DNA of 64,000 nucleotides from Sulfurimonas sp. (GTDB lineage: Bacteria > Campylobacterota > Campylobacteria > Campylobacterales > Sulfurimonadaceae): the NCBI RefSeq assembly GCF_041583195.1, contig NZ_JBFHGL010000004.1, positions 62,001-126,000 on the forward strand, written 5' to 3'. Under the pieces are notes generated by a model. That model had not been told where the DNA came from and did not search any database. It saw only the letters and a program-made list of their open reading frames with translations. Made by a program: the position numbers and the translations under genes. Within the stretch, counting starts at the first letter, position 1. The number at the start of each line of letters is the position of its first letter. This document shows positions 37,599 to 46,471 of this stretch, in pieces.

Positions 37599-38270
37599 TT
37601 ATTGATGTAAGTGAATCTCTCCACCATTTTTTGCATACATCATAAGGTTTGCAATATTTACAGTTCTATCACAAGAACGCTCTAGTTTTCTAAGACTTCC
37701 AAGAACTTTTACATATTCAATTGCAAGCTCTTTTTCGTCTATAATATGTGTCATGATATCTTTTTCAAGTACTGAAAAGAAGTCGTCATTTTTACTCTCT
37801 TCAACCATAACTTTTCTATAGTTATCATCGATATTACATTCATTAAAGTTGTCAAAACACTCCCAGATTAACTCTAAAGAGGTAATAGTACTTTTATGTA
37901 AAGGTAATATAGTCGGGTTTAGTGGTTCTAAGTCACAGTCACTATCTATATGCTCTCTCATTCTTTGTGCATATTTCTTTATACCAATACCGATTCTAAC
38001 TATTTCATTTGTCATTTTTAAATAAGCTATTAGCGAGCGAAGCTCAATAGCCTCAGGACCAAATAATGCAAATGCTTTAATAATTTCATTATCTATAATA
38101 TCTGCATTAACACCTATATTGCTAAGTCTATCTTGAACCTCTTGAAACTTTGCCTTGTCATTTTCTTTATATGCTTCATAAGATATCTTATTTGCCTCAG
38201 TAATATTTTTAAGAAGAGTTGAGATTTTCCCTCTTATATCATTTACTTTTTCATCATATTTACTATTCAT
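37599..38270 (-). CDS. phoU: PhoU-like phosphate signalling/transport regulator
   Basis: The protein has 223 residues forming two PhoU-type three-helix bundles. The second contains YVKVLGSLRKLERSCDRTVNIANLMMY, matching the family E/DxxxD metal-binding helix. PhoU links PstSCAB transport to the phosphate-sensing kinase. It lies 14 bases after pstB on the same strand, the usual pst-phoU order. No PhoR/PhoB pair adjoins it. Confidence 0.88.
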   Translation of the reverse strand: MNSKYDEKVNDIRGKISTLLKNITEANKISYEAYKENDKAKFQEVQDRLSNIGVNADIIDNEIIKAFALFGPEAIELRSLIAYLKMTNEIVRIGIGIKKYAQRMREHIDSDCDLEPLNPTILPLHKSTITSLELIWECFDNFNECNIDDNYRKVMVEESKNDDFFSVLEKDIMTHIIDEKELAIEYVKVLGSLRKLERSCDRTVNIANLMMYAKNGGEIHLHQ

Positions 38271-38284
38271 TTTTTAATTTCCTA

Positions 38285-39070
38285 TTAACCAAATTTACCT
38301 GTAATATAGTCTTGCGTTAACTTTTCGTTCGGTGTAACAAAAAGCTCCTCTGTACGACCAAGCTCTATTAGCTCGCCTAGATACATAAACCCTGTATAGT
38401 CACTAACACGCGCTGCTTGTTGCATGTTGTGTGTAACGATCACTATGCTCACTCTGTCTTTTAAACTTACTACCAGCTCTTCAATCCCTGCTGTTGAGAT
38501 TGGGTCAAGTGCAGATGTAGGTTCGTCAAAAAGTAATACTTCAGGCTCAACTGCAATAGCACGAGCGATACAAAGACGTTGCTGCTGACCGCCAGATAAT
38601 CCGTTTGCATCATGCTTTAGTCTGTCTTTAACCTCTTTAAATATAGCTGCATCTTTTAGAGCTTTTTCAACTCTGTCTTGTAGCTCGGTTTTATTTTTAA
38701 TACCTTGTAATCTCATACCGTATGCTACATTATCAAAAATGCTCATTGGGAAAGCTGTAGGTTTTTGAAAAATCATACCAATTTGGATACGTAAGTTGAT
38801 AAGATCTTCTTTAGCATCTAGTATGTTTCTACCCTTAAACATAACCTCACCATCATACTTGTTCCCAGGATACAGATCATGCATACGGTTAAAACTTCTA
38901 AGAAGTGTAGTTTTACCGCAACCTGATGGTCCAATAAGTGCAGTTATGCTATTTTTAGCTATAGGCATACTTACTTTTTTTATACTTGGGTCATCTGCAC
39001 CTGCATATGTAAAATCAAAGTTTTTTACATCTAGTGCAATTTCGCCGTTAATATCAACAATACTTGCCAT
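38285..39070 (-). CDS. pstB: Phosphate ABC transporter ATPase PstB
   Basis: The 261-residue ATPase carries Walker [10 protein letters not shown], signature [16 protein letters not shown], Walker [14 protein letters not shown] and switch His in [13 protein letters not shown]. The sequence [19 protein letters not shown] is typical of PstB. It overlaps pstA by one base. It powers high-affinity phosphate uptake through PstC and PstA. Confidence 0.97.
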   Translation of the reverse strand: MASIVDINGEIALDVKNFDFTYAGADDPSIKKVSMPIAKNSITALIGPSGCGKTTLLRSFNRMHDLYPGNKYDGEVMFKGRNILDAKEDLINLRIQIGMIFQKPTAFPMSIFDNVAYGMRLQGIKNKTELQDRVEKALKDAAIFKEVKDRLKHDANGLSGGQQQRLCIARAIAVEPEVLLFDEPTSALDPISTAGIEELVVSLKDRVSIVIVTHNMQQAARVSDYTGFMYLGELIELGRTEELFVTPNEKLTQDYITGKFG

Positions 39071-39912
39071 TATCTTCCTTTTTTCTTCATAATAAATAGT
39101 CTTCCAATAATATTAAGACCTAATATAAACATACTTAAAATAAATGCTGCAGCCCAACCTAGACGCTGCCAATCTTCATATGGAGAAGTTGCATAGTTGT
39201 ACATTGTAACGGTAAGTGAAGCCATTGGTTCCATCATATCCGTATTTAAAAAATTATCGTTAAACGATGTAAACAGAAGTGGTGCAGTTTCACCTGCAAC
39301 ACGTGCAACACCTAATAATATACCAGTTAATATACCTGCTTTAGCACCGCGATAAACTACTTGCATAATAACTTTGTATTTTGGAGCACCCAAAGCAAAT
39401 GCCGCTTCACGCAAAGTTGATGGTACAAGTTGAAGCATATCATCCGTCGTACGAAGTATGATCGGAAGCATTATAATAGTAAGTGCAATAGAACCAGCCC
39501 ATCCACTGAAATGTCCCATAGGTGCAACTACAATTGCATAAACGAATGCTCCGATTACAATACTAGGAGCACTCATCATAATATCTGATATGTCACGGAT
39601 GATCTCAGCCAGTTTCGCACGACCGCCGTATTCACTAAGGTATGTACCTGCTAAGATTCCAAGTGGTACTCCAAAAAGCGTGGCATAACCAACAATGTAA
39701 AGTTGACCTATAAGTGCATGCTTCAGTCCGCTTACCTCATATCCGGGAGGTGCACCTTCTTCTGTAAATATAGTTGCACTTAGTGCATCTAAACCATTTG
39801 CTACAAGTACATAAAGGATCCAAAACAGAAATCCAATACCCACTATTGCAGATAGTGTAGATAGTGCCATAATGATTCTGTTTATAATTATTCTTTTATT
39901 AGTATGAGTCAT
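39070..39912 (-). CDS. pstA: Phosphate ABC transporter permease PstA
   Basis: The protein has 280 residues and six membrane helices. [25 protein letters not shown] is the EAA loop that contacts PstB, and [20 protein letters not shown] is family-typical. A periplasmic segment [21 protein letters not shown] follows the first helix, as in other PstA. Its start abuts the pstC stop with no gap, and its stop overlaps the pstB start by one base. Confidence 0.95.
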   Translation of the reverse strand: MTHTNKRIIINRIIMALSTLSAIVGIGFLFWILYVLVANGLDALSATIFTEEGAPPGYEVSGLKHALIGQLYIVGYATLFGVPLGILAGTYLSEYGGRAKLAEIIRDISDIMMSAPSIVIGAFVYAIVVAPMGHFSGWAGSIALTIIMLPIILRTTDDMLQLVPSTLREAAFALGAPKYKVIMQVVYRGAKAGILTGILLGVARVAGETAPLLFTSFNDNFLNTDMMEPMASLTVTMYNYATSPYEDWQRLGWAAAFILSMFILGLNIIGRLFIMKKKGR

Positions 39913-40770
39913 TTACGCCACCTTCTTACGTCTTAAGAAATAAAACTTAGCAACGGAAATAATAGTAAAACTAATAACCAGTAGTAATAACGATAACTCA
40001 AAAAGTGATGAGTAGTAAAGTTCTGTATCTGCTTCTGTAAACTCATTAGCCAATGTTACCGGAATAGAAGTAGCAGGTTGAGTAAGATCTGCTGATATTT
40101 TATGAACATTACCCATAACAAATGTAACAGCCATAGTCTCACCAATCGCACGACCAAGTGCCAATATAAATGAGCCGATGATACCTGCTTTAGCGTAAGG
40201 AATAACTATATCTTTTATAACATCCCATTTAGTTCCACCTAGTGCATAAGCTGATTCTTTTAAGATATCAGGTGTAGTATTCATAGCATCACGAGTAACG
40301 GCTGCCATAAAAGGTAAGATCATAATACTAAGTACAATTCCGGCACTAAGCATAGATATCCCAATACCACCTACCGCATCACGAATAATAGGTACAAAAT
40401 AAAACAGTCCCCACATACCGTATATTACAGATGGTATTGCAGCTAAAAGTTCTATAGATACGCCAACGGGAGATTTAAGACGAGCAGGTGCCAGTTCACT
40501 TAAAAAGATAGCTACACCTATTGCAACCGGTACTGCCAAAACCATTGCAAGAAAAGTTGATACAACAGAACCGTATATAGCAGGCAGTGCACCGAATTTT
40601 TCCAAGTTTGGCGCCCATTTAGTCTCAGTTACAAAATCTAAACCGAAAGCTTCTATAGAACTTAGAGAGTGTTCAAAGAGTACAGTAAATATCCATGCAA
40701 CTAAGAGCAAAATACCAATAGCGATAATCTTTGTAATATTTGAAAAAAGTTTATCTATAATAAAACCCAA
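39913..40770 (-). CDS. pstC: Phosphate ABC transporter permease PstC
   Basis: The protein has 285 residues and six membrane helices. The EAA-loop equivalent is KESAYALGGTKWDVIKDIVIPYAKAG, and LLAAIPSVIYGMWGLFYFVP and ALGRAIGETMAVTFVMGN are conserved in PstC. FVTETKWAPNLEKFGALPAIYGS is the usual periplasmic entry to the core. It leads the minus-strand operon pstC-pstA-pstB-phoU, divergent from pstS. Confidence 0.96.
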   Translation of the reverse strand: MGFIIDKLFSNITKIIAIGILLLVAWIFTVLFEHSLSSIEAFGLDFVTETKWAPNLEKFGALPAIYGSVVSTFLAMVLAVPVAIGVAIFLSELAPARLKSPVGVSIELLAAIPSVIYGMWGLFYFVPIIRDAVGGIGISMLSAGIVLSIMILPFMAAVTRDAMNTTPDILKESAYALGGTKWDVIKDIVIPYAKAGIIGSFILALGRAIGETMAVTFVMGNVHKISADLTQPATSIPVTLANEFTEADTELYYSSLFELSLLLLVISFTIISVAKFYFLRRKKVA

Positions 40771-40801
40771 AAAAAGAGCCCTCCGATTAATAAAGTTTGG
40801 A

Positions 40802-40833
40802 ATTTTAAGACTTTTTTATTACAAAATGATTAC
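40802..40833 (-). promoter_or_regulatory. pstC promoter with 11-bp spaced Pho-box-like repeats
   Basis: On the minus strand GTAATC (40833-40828) and GTAATA (40822-40817) are 11 bases apart. TAAAAT (40807-40802) follows after 9 bases and fits a -10 box. The pair thus covers the -35 position, the geometry expected for a PhoB/OmpR-family activator. Confidence 0.6.
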
Positions 40834-40850
40834 AAATAAATCATTCTCTT

Positions 40851-40882
40851 GTAACCAAACGGTAATAACCTAAATTTATAAT
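40851..40882 (+). promoter_or_regulatory. pstS promoter with 11-bp spaced Pho-box-like repeats
   Basis: GTAACC at 40851 and GTAATA at 40862 are 11 bases apart. A perfect TATAAT at 40877-40882 follows after 9 bases. The layout matches the pstC and porin promoters. It lies 31 bases before the pstS ATG. Confidence 0.65.
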
Positions 40883-40913
40883 TCGCCAACAAAATTTCAA
40901 AAGGACATGAAAA

Positions 40914-41918
40914 ATGTTAAAAAAAATAGTTTCAACATTAGTAGTAGCTGCAGTTGCTGTAACTCCACTATTAGCAGCAGATAAAATAAACGGTGCCGGC
41001 GCATCATTTCCTGCTCCATTATATTATGGATGGGCATTTGATTATAAAAAAGATACAAAAAACCGCGTTAACTATCAGTCGATAGGTTCTGGTGGTGGAA
41101 TCAAGCAGATAACTAAGCGTGTAGTAGATTTCGGTGCATCTGACAAACCTTTAAATGCAAAAAAATTATCAGACGGTAAACTTCTTCAGTTTCCTGCTGT
41201 TATCGGTTCAATTGTAATTGCTTTTAATGTGGATGGAATTAGCGATGCTACATTAAAACTTAAAAATGAAATTGTTGCAGATATCTTTGCAGGTAAGATT
41301 ACTAAATGGAATGATTCAGCTATTAAAGCTGACAATCCAAGTGTTAAACTTCCAAATGAAAAAATAATCGTTGTTCATAGATCTGATGGATCAGGTACTA
41401 CATATAACTTTACTTACTACCTAAGTGGAAGCAGTAAAAACTGGAAAGAAAACTTCGGAACTGGTAAAGCAATTGACTGGGCTACAGGTATCGGTGGTAA
41501 AGGTAACGAGGGTGTTGCAAACTTAATTAAACAAACTCCATACTCTATAGGTTATATTGAAAACGCTTACAAAGAGAAAAACAACTTAAGTGCAGCTGTA
41601 CTTAAAACTGCAAGCGGTAAATGGGTTGAAGCTACAGAAAATAACTTTAAAGCTGCTGCTAAATATGCATCTTGGACTAAAAAAGAACACTTCTATGCAA
41701 TGTTAGCTCTTCAACCTGGTGATACTTCTTACCCGATCGTTGCAGCTACTTTTATTTTACTTCCGGTAGAAAAGCCAGCAATGAATAAAAAAGTTATAAA
41801 ATTTTATGACTATGCATTCAAAAACGGTGATGCTCAAGCTAAAAAGTTAGGTTATATCCCACTTCCTGAAGCAACTAAAAATATGATTCGTGAGTACTGG
41901 GCTGAGAATATCAAGTAG
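40914..41918 (+). CDS. pstS: Periplasmic phosphate-binding protein PstS
   Basis: The protein has 334 residues and a signal peptide ending near PLLAAD (residue 21). It delivers phosphate to PstCA. Ligand-loop motifs are present: GAGASFPAPLYYGWAF, FGASDKPLNAKKL and VVHRSDGSGTTYNFTYYL. It is transcribed alone, divergent from pstCAB-phoU, and ends at a strong terminator at 41959-41998. Separation of pstS from the permeases allows the higher expression usual for binding proteins. Confidence 0.97.
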   Translation: MLKKIVSTLVVAAVAVTPLLAADKINGAGASFPAPLYYGWAFDYKKDTKNRVNYQSIGSGGGIKQITKRVVDFGASDKPLNAKKLSDGKLLQFPAVIGSIVIAFNVDGISDATLKLKNEIVADIFAGKITKWNDSAIKADNPSVKLPNEKIIVVHRSDGSGTTYNFTYYLSGSSKNWKENFGTGKAIDWATGIGGKGNEGVANLIKQTPYSIGYIENAYKEKNNLSAAVLKTASGKWVEATENNFKAAAKYASWTKKEHFYAMLALQPGDTSYPIVAATFILLPVEKPAMNKKVIKFYDYAFKNGDAQAKKLGYIPLPEATKNMIREYWAENIK

Positions 41919-41958
41919 TCACAATCTATATAATTTCATTTCATAAATTTCTTCATTT

Positions 41959-41998
41959 GAGCTTCCGTATCTTTAGAGGTGCGGAAGCTTTTTTTTTG
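41959..41998 (+). terminator. pstS intrinsic terminator
   Basis: An 8-bp stem AGCTTCCG / CGGAAGCT with a 14-base loop runs into nine consecutive T. It is the clearest rho-independent terminator in the window. Confidence 0.85.
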
Positions 41999-42009
41999 GT
42001 TACACTACT

Positions 42010-42052
42010 GTAATTTAATGTAACCATTTCGTAACCGTTGTATTGATATACT
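42010..42052 (+). promoter_or_regulatory. Porin promoter with Pho-box-like repeats
   Basis: GTAACC at 42020 and GTAACC at 42031 are 11 bases apart; a weaker GTAATT starts at 42010. TATACT at 42047-42052, preceded by TG one base upstream, follows after 10 bases. The arrangement repeats that of pstS and pstC, placing the porin gene in the same predicted regulon. Confidence 0.65.
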
Positions 42053-42083
42053 TTCGGAAATTAAAAACACAAGGGTATAAAAG

Positions 42084-43298
42084 ATGAAAAAAATCGTTCT
42101 TTCAACTATCGCTGTATTAAGCATAGCTGCTTCATCTGTTAGCGCAGAAGATACAAAGTTTTATGTAGATGACAATGGTCAAGTATTTACTAAATCTGCA
42201 TCAGATCGTAAACCATTGGAGATGGGGCATAAATCTACACCTGTTTTCTCTCATACTGATAAACTAAAATTTAGTGGTTTAACATATATTGGTTTAACTC
42301 ACAATCGTTATGCAGATAGAGTTGCAAATCCAAATGAAACAAACTTTGAGCTTAGACGTGCTTATTTTCAATTAAAAGCATACCTATTAGATGATCCAAA
42401 ATCTTACTACCGTGTAACTTTAGATATGCACCAAAATGCTGAGAGTGATATGGTTGTTCGTGCTAAATATGCATACCTTTACTTAAACAATGTGTTACCA
42501 AATACTGGTGTTGAAGTTGGTTTGGCACACAGACCTTGGCATGACTATGAAGAGCACAATGCTTGGTACTACCGTGATATTTCTAAAGTATTAATCGAAG
42601 CTAAAAACGGTGGAGACTTATCTAACTCAGCTGACTTTGGTATTATGACTAAAACTAAAACAGAATATTTCGATGCTGATATCGGTATTTTCAACGGTGA
42701 AGGTTACCACTCAGACTTCAATGATGATGAAGCTAGTGATAAAGCTGGAAACGGTATGAGTTTAGAGTGGAGACTTACTGCTCACTTAATGGGTGTAAAC
42801 GGTAAAGACAAGCAAACTAAGAAAACTTACGCGGATGCTTCTTTCTTTGGTCAATACAACAAAGAGCATAAAGCAAGTGCAAGTGGTTTCGCTGATGATT
42901 ATGATGATCTAGTATTCTACGGTGTACACGGTGTATATAATATGCCTTCATTCTTAGTATCTGCTCAGTATGTAAAATCTGAAGATACAGCTGAGAACAA
43001 TACTTTCGTATCTGCTCAAGCTGGTTCTGGTTACTCAGTGAACGGTGAGTTCCGTTTAGGAGATAACTATGAGTATAGAGTATTAGCTCGTTACGATTCA
43101 TGGACAGATAAAGAGCAAGTAAGTTCAGATGAAAGAGAACAAACTTCATTAATTGCCGGTGTCGCTTGGCAACAAAACCACAATGTTCAGTGGGTAGCTA
43201 ACATGATCGTTAAAGATAATGAAAAAGATGCATTCAATGCTAAAGCTGATACAGCTGACAGCAAAGCATATATGTTAACTGCTCAAATAGAATTCTAA
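42084..43298 (+). CDS. Phosphate-selective (OprO/OprP-like) outer-membrane porin
   Basis: The protein has 404 residues and a signal peptide ending near SVSAED (residue 21). Strand-rich sequence with ETNFELRRAYFQLKAYLLDDPKSYYRVTLDMHQ fits the Porin_O_P family, whose members form trimeric anion-selective pores. It ends MLTAQIEF, with the terminal Phe of barrel proteins. Its location after pstS and its promoter with the same repeats as pstS/pstC support phosphate uptake across the outer membrane. Selectivity itself cannot be read from the sequence. Confidence 0.85.
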   Translation: MKKIVLSTIAVLSIAASSVSAEDTKFYVDDNGQVFTKSASDRKPLEMGHKSTPVFSHTDKLKFSGLTYIGLTHNRYADRVANPNETNFELRRAYFQLKAYLLDDPKSYYRVTLDMHQNAESDMVVRAKYAYLYLNNVLPNTGVEVGLAHRPWHDYEEHNAWYYRDISKVLIEAKNGGDLSNSADFGIMTKTKTEYFDADIGIFNGEGYHSDFNDDEASDKAGNGMSLEWRLTAHLMGVNGKDKQTKKTYADASFFGQYNKEHKASASGFADDYDDLVFYGVHGVYNMPSFLVSAQYVKSEDTAENNTFVSAQAGSGYSVNGEFRLGDNYEYRVLARYDSWTDKEQVSSDEREQTSLIAGVAWQQNHNVQWVANMIVKDNEKDAFNAKADTADSKAYMLTAQIEF

Positions 43299-43307
43299 AA
43301 AACTTTA

Positions 43308-43324
43308 CGCCGTCATTGACGGCG
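43308..43324 (+). terminator. Porin gene terminator hairpin
   Basis: A 7-bp GC-rich stem CGCCGTC / GACGGCG with an ATT loop lies 9 bases past the porin stop. The following T content is modest. Confidence 0.55.
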
Positions 43325-43343
43325 ATTTCATTCAATTCCTTAA

Positions 43344-43366
43344 TGCAAAGCTTTTAAAGCTTTGCA
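43344..43366. repeat. Near-perfect 23-base palindrome
   Basis: TGCAAAGCTTT and AAAGCTTTGCA flank a single T. It lies between the porin terminator and the antiporter gene, 51 bases before that ATG. It could be a second terminator or an operator for the antiporter gene. Confidence 0.55.
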
Positions 43367-43417
43367 CTCTTTTACTTTCTAACTGTATAATTAATCAATA
43401 TTTTTTAAGGTATATAT

Positions 43418-45022
43418 ATGTTAGAGATAATAATTTTTTCAATTTTAATTGCAACAATATTAAATATCTTTATTAAAAGATTCTCAATACCTACAATTAT
43501 AGGTTATATAGCAACCGGTACTATAATAGCTTATAGTTTCGAACTTCACGATGCTATACACAGTAAAGAGTTAAAAGAGATAGCAGAATTTGGTGTAGTA
43601 TTTTTGATGTTTACAATAGGACTTGAATTTTCAGTCAGAAATTTAATGAAGATGAAAAAAGAGGTGTTTTTATATGGGGCACTTCAAGTTATAATAACGG
43701 TAGTCTTTTTTGCATCACTAGCGCATCTTCTATTTTCTATTGACCTCAAATCTTCTATAATTATAGGTTCTGCATTAGCTTTATCATCCACTGCCATTGT
43801 TCTTAAACTACTTAATGAAAATGGAGATATTAGCAAGGTTTATGGACGTAAAGTTCTGGGTATTTTACTCTTTCAAGATATTGCAGTAATACCAATACTT
43901 CTTATGATCACTATCTTCAGTGTTACGGATAAGTCAGTTTCTTCATTACTGTTAGAGACTTTGTTTAATGCTGCTATTTTACTTTTAGGATTGTTTTTAA
44001 CAGGCAAGTATCTGCTTGAACCGTTTTTTCATCAGGTTAGTAAAACAAAATCAAATGAGATTTTTGTTGGTTCGGTTTTACTTGTAGTTATGGGTGCATC
44101 GTATTTAGCACATAGTTTTGGTTTTTCTTATTCTCTAGGAGCTTTTATAGCAGGTATGATGATAGCCGAGACTCATTACAAACACCAAGTTGAAGCGGAT
44201 CTTGTACCTTTTAGAGACTTGCTTCTTGGCGTGTTTTTTGTAACTGTAGGTATGCAGCTTGACTTTGGAATCATTTATCAAAACATATCTACTATTTTAT
44301 TGGTATTACCGGCAGTTATTTTGATTAAAATAGCTATTATATTTACATTGCTTAAATTTGCAACTGACTCAAGAATAGCATTAAAAAGTGCAGTTAGTCT
44401 TTTTCAGTTAGGAGAGTTTGGATTAGTTGTTTTTGAGCTCTCTTTTGCAAAAAATTTAATTGATCCGGTACTTGGTCAAGTACTTATAGTTATGGTCGTG
44501 ATATCTATGATATTGACTCCTTTTGTATTGAAAAATATATCTAAAATAGTAGATGTTTTTGACTATACTACTGAAGAATCTGAGCAATACTCATCTTTAG
44601 AAAATGAAGAAAAATTAACGGATCATATTGTACTAATCGGTTATGGAAGACTTGGAAAAAATATATCTAAACTTTTGCGAAAAAATAATATGAAATATGT
44701 AGCTATAGAAAACGATATTGAAAGTGTAAAAAAAGCAAGAAAACAAAATCGTCCAGTCATTTTTGGAAATGCCTCTCAAAAGAGTGTACTAGAATCGGTA
44801 AATATAAAAAAAGCTCACGCTGTGATTATATCTGTAGGAAACTCTAAAAAACTTCATTATATTTGTAAAAGTGTGAATGATCTTAGAGAAAATGCTAAAA
44901 CAATTGTTAAAGTAAATAAGTATGAAGAACAGGAGTCTTTAAAAGAGTTAAATTTAAGTCATATCGTAGTTGAGATGGAAAAAACTGCTAATGCTATGTA
45001 TGAGGAAGCTGTTAAGCTTTAA
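43418..45022 (+). CDS. KefB/KefC-type monovalent cation:proton antiporter with TrkA-N domain
   Basis: The protein has 534 residues. About twelve membrane helices form a CPA2 transporter core, with LKLLNENGDISKVYGRKVLGILLFQDIAVIPIL typical of the family (read in part) and GAFIAGMMIAET. Residues about 405-520 are a TrkA-N/RCK nucleotide-binding domain, HIVLIGYGRLGKNISKLL, with GNASQKSVLESVNI. Such proteins export K+ or Na+ in exchange for protons and are gated by NAD(H) or glutathione adducts. It stands alone. A C-terminal TrkA-C domain is absent. Confidence 0.92.
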   Translation: MLEIIIFSILIATILNIFIKRFSIPTIIGYIATGTIIAYSFELHDAIHSKELKEIAEFGVVFLMFTIGLEFSVRNLMKMKKEVFLYGALQVIITVVFFASLAHLLFSIDLKSSIIIGSALALSSTAIVLKLLNENGDISKVYGRKVLGILLFQDIAVIPILLMITIFSVTDKSVSSLLLETLFNAAILLLGLFLTGKYLLEPFFHQVSKTKSNEIFVGSVLLVVMGASYLAHSFGFSYSLGAFIAGMMIAETHYKHQVEADLVPFRDLLLGVFFVTVGMQLDFGIIYQNISTILLVLPAVILIKIAIIFTLLKFATDSRIALKSAVSLFQLGEFGLVVFELSFAKNLIDPVLGQVLIVMVVISMILTPFVLKNISKIVDVFDYTTEESEQYSSLENEEKLTDHIVLIGYGRLGKNISKLLRKNNMKYVAIENDIESVKKARKQNRPVIFGNASQKSVLESVNIKKAHAVIISVGNSKKLHYICKSVNDLRENAKTIVKVNKYEEQESLKELNLSHIVVEMEKTANAMYEEAVKL

Positions 45023-45075
45023 TAGTATGACAGTAAAACTACTGCCACTTTGGAGTAAGTATATACTATTAAATT
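45021..45075. terminator. Candidate convergent terminator
   Basis: An outer 8-bp stem AATAGTAT / ATACTATT encloses a small CAGTA / TACTG hairpin, and AAATTTTT follows on the plus side. It lies between the convergent antiporter and omptin genes. Confidence 0.35.
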
Positions 45076-45076
45076 T

Positions 45077-45976
45077 TTAAAAAAGGTAGTTGTAGTTAAA
45101 TGTCAGTAAATTATTTTTACTTTCTATACCAAGAGAATTAGCTAACGGCTCTATAAAGTCAGTTCTCAAATAAGGTCCTCTTTCTTGCTCATACTTTGTA
45201 TATTCATAATCTAAAGAAAATATATTATTGTCATTTAGCTTATATGATGTACCAACATTATATGTAACCATTTTAGCATTATCAAAATCAGTTGAGATCG
45301 TAAAAGGTGGTATTCTTTGATGATGTGTATCAGAAAACTCTGGCTTAATCCATGCACTATATCGAATCCCAGCATTTAAGTTAAAATTTTTAACGGTTTT
45401 ACTAATTGATGCTCCTAAATATGGACCTTTATATTGTTGTTTATAGGTGATCATCAGCTTACTATCAGGCTCAGTCCACTTAACTCCAAAATAATCAAAA
45501 CTCCCACCATAAGCTTTAAAATCTTGTTTCTCTTGTTTATATCCTAATGTAAAATCTACATCAAGCGTATTTTCAGAAAATTTTAAAATGTATTTTAAGC
45601 CAATATCAATAAGTTCGACTTTTGTTACGTCAGTACTATCATGATGTGACCAATGTGTTCTTACAGTAGGATCGACTGCTAACCAATCATAATCATCCAT
45701 AGTGCCATCAGTATCAGATAAATTATGCTTGTAATTAGCAAACAAAGCAAAATTATTAAAAAAAGAATATTTTAATCCAAGACCTAAGAGTGAAACATTT
45801 TTTGCTTCCCATACAAGTTCACTAATCTTTCTTCCATCAAATGAATACGTACCATCATACACGTACTCGTGAGATTTTGCGTTGAAATTTGAAACTGATA
45901 CTTCAATATCTGCTCCAGCAAAAGTATTTGATACTATTGTTCCTATAGCTATGGTTGAAAATAATAATTTATTCAT
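45077..45976 (-). CDS. Omptin-family outer-membrane protease
   Basis: The protein has 299 residues and a signal peptide ending near NTFAGA (residue 20). The mature length and strand pattern fit the ten-stranded omptin barrel of OmpT, Pla and PgtE. Catalytic equivalents are present: Asp95 and Asp97 in MDDYDWL (OmpT Asp83/Asp85) and Asp216-Thr-His218 in FSDTHHQ (OmpT Asp210/His212). Further matches are YKQQYKGPYLGASIS and GIRYSAWI (OmpT has YKQRFKMPYIG and KYSGWV). It ends NYNYLF. The gene stands alone. Substrate is unknown; other omptins cleave at basic residues and need LPS. Confidence 0.88.
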   Translation of the reverse strand: MNKLLFSTIAIGTIVSNTFAGADIEVSVSNFNAKSHEYVYDGTYSFDGRKISELVWEAKNVSLLGLGLKYSFFNNFALFANYKHNLSDTDGTMDDYDWLAVDPTVRTHWSHHDSTDVTKVELIDIGLKYILKFSENTLDVDFTLGYKQEKQDFKAYGGSFDYFGVKWTEPDSKLMITYKQQYKGPYLGASISKTVKNFNLNAGIRYSAWIKPEFSDTHHQRIPPFTISTDFDNAKMVTYNVGTSYKLNDNNIFSLDYEYTKYEQERGPYLRTDFIEPLANSLGIESKNNLLTFNYNYLF

Positions 45977-46116
45977 TTTAACTCCCTAATAGATTATTAT
46001 ATAAAAAATAATATTATTTATTAATTATAGTGTTAATTAAGTAGTCAAAAAAACAATATTTTATAAATTGTATATCTTGTAAATTATAAGGTTTTGATGG
46101 TAGTAGTGAAAGGTTT

Positions 46117-46134
46117 AACTCCCAAAAGGGAGTT
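46117..46134 (-). terminator. sorAB terminator hairpin
   Basis: A 7-bp stem AACTCCC / GGGAGTT with a 4-base loop starts 6 bases past the cytochrome stop on the minus strand. The remaining 120 bases up to the omptin start show no gene. Confidence 0.5.
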
Positions 46135-46140
46135 TGAAGA

Positions 46141-46464
46141 TTATTTTTGTTTACCGTTTCCGTAGTGTTCAAATAGATAGTCGTTTACAGCTTTAGCATC
46201 CTCATCAGCAATAGGTGCTTTAAAGTGAGTAATCATTTTTTGTGTTTTTTTAGCCCAAAATTCATAAGACTGAGGACCTTGGTTTATGATGTAACCAAAA
46301 GAGTGACACATTAGACAGTTTGCTTGAACTGCATCAAAACCTTTACCCATTTTAATTTCATATGGGATATAAGGTACTGCTACATCACCCTTAACTTGAG
46401 CTAGAAGTGGAGCTGCACTTAATGTTGCTGCTATTAAAGTTTTTGTTAAAATATTTTTCATCAT
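46141..46464 (-). CDS. sorB: Monoheme cytochrome c subunit of sulfite dehydrogenase
   Basis: The 107-residue protein has a signal peptide ending near LLAQVKG (residue 22) and a single heme site CLMCH (about residue 50) with a downstream His/Met-containing segment. It follows sorA after 7 bases. In Starkeya SorAB, SorB takes electrons from the molybdenum subunit and passes them to the respiratory chain. The subunit assignment rests on the gene pairing. Confidence 0.85.
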   Translation of the reverse strand: MMKNILTKTLIAATLSAAPLLAQVKGDVAVPYIPYEIKMGKGFDAVQANCLMCHSFGYIINQGPQSYEFWAKKTQKMITHFKAPIADEDAKAVNDYLFEHYGNGKQK

Positions 46465-46471
46465 ATACTCC

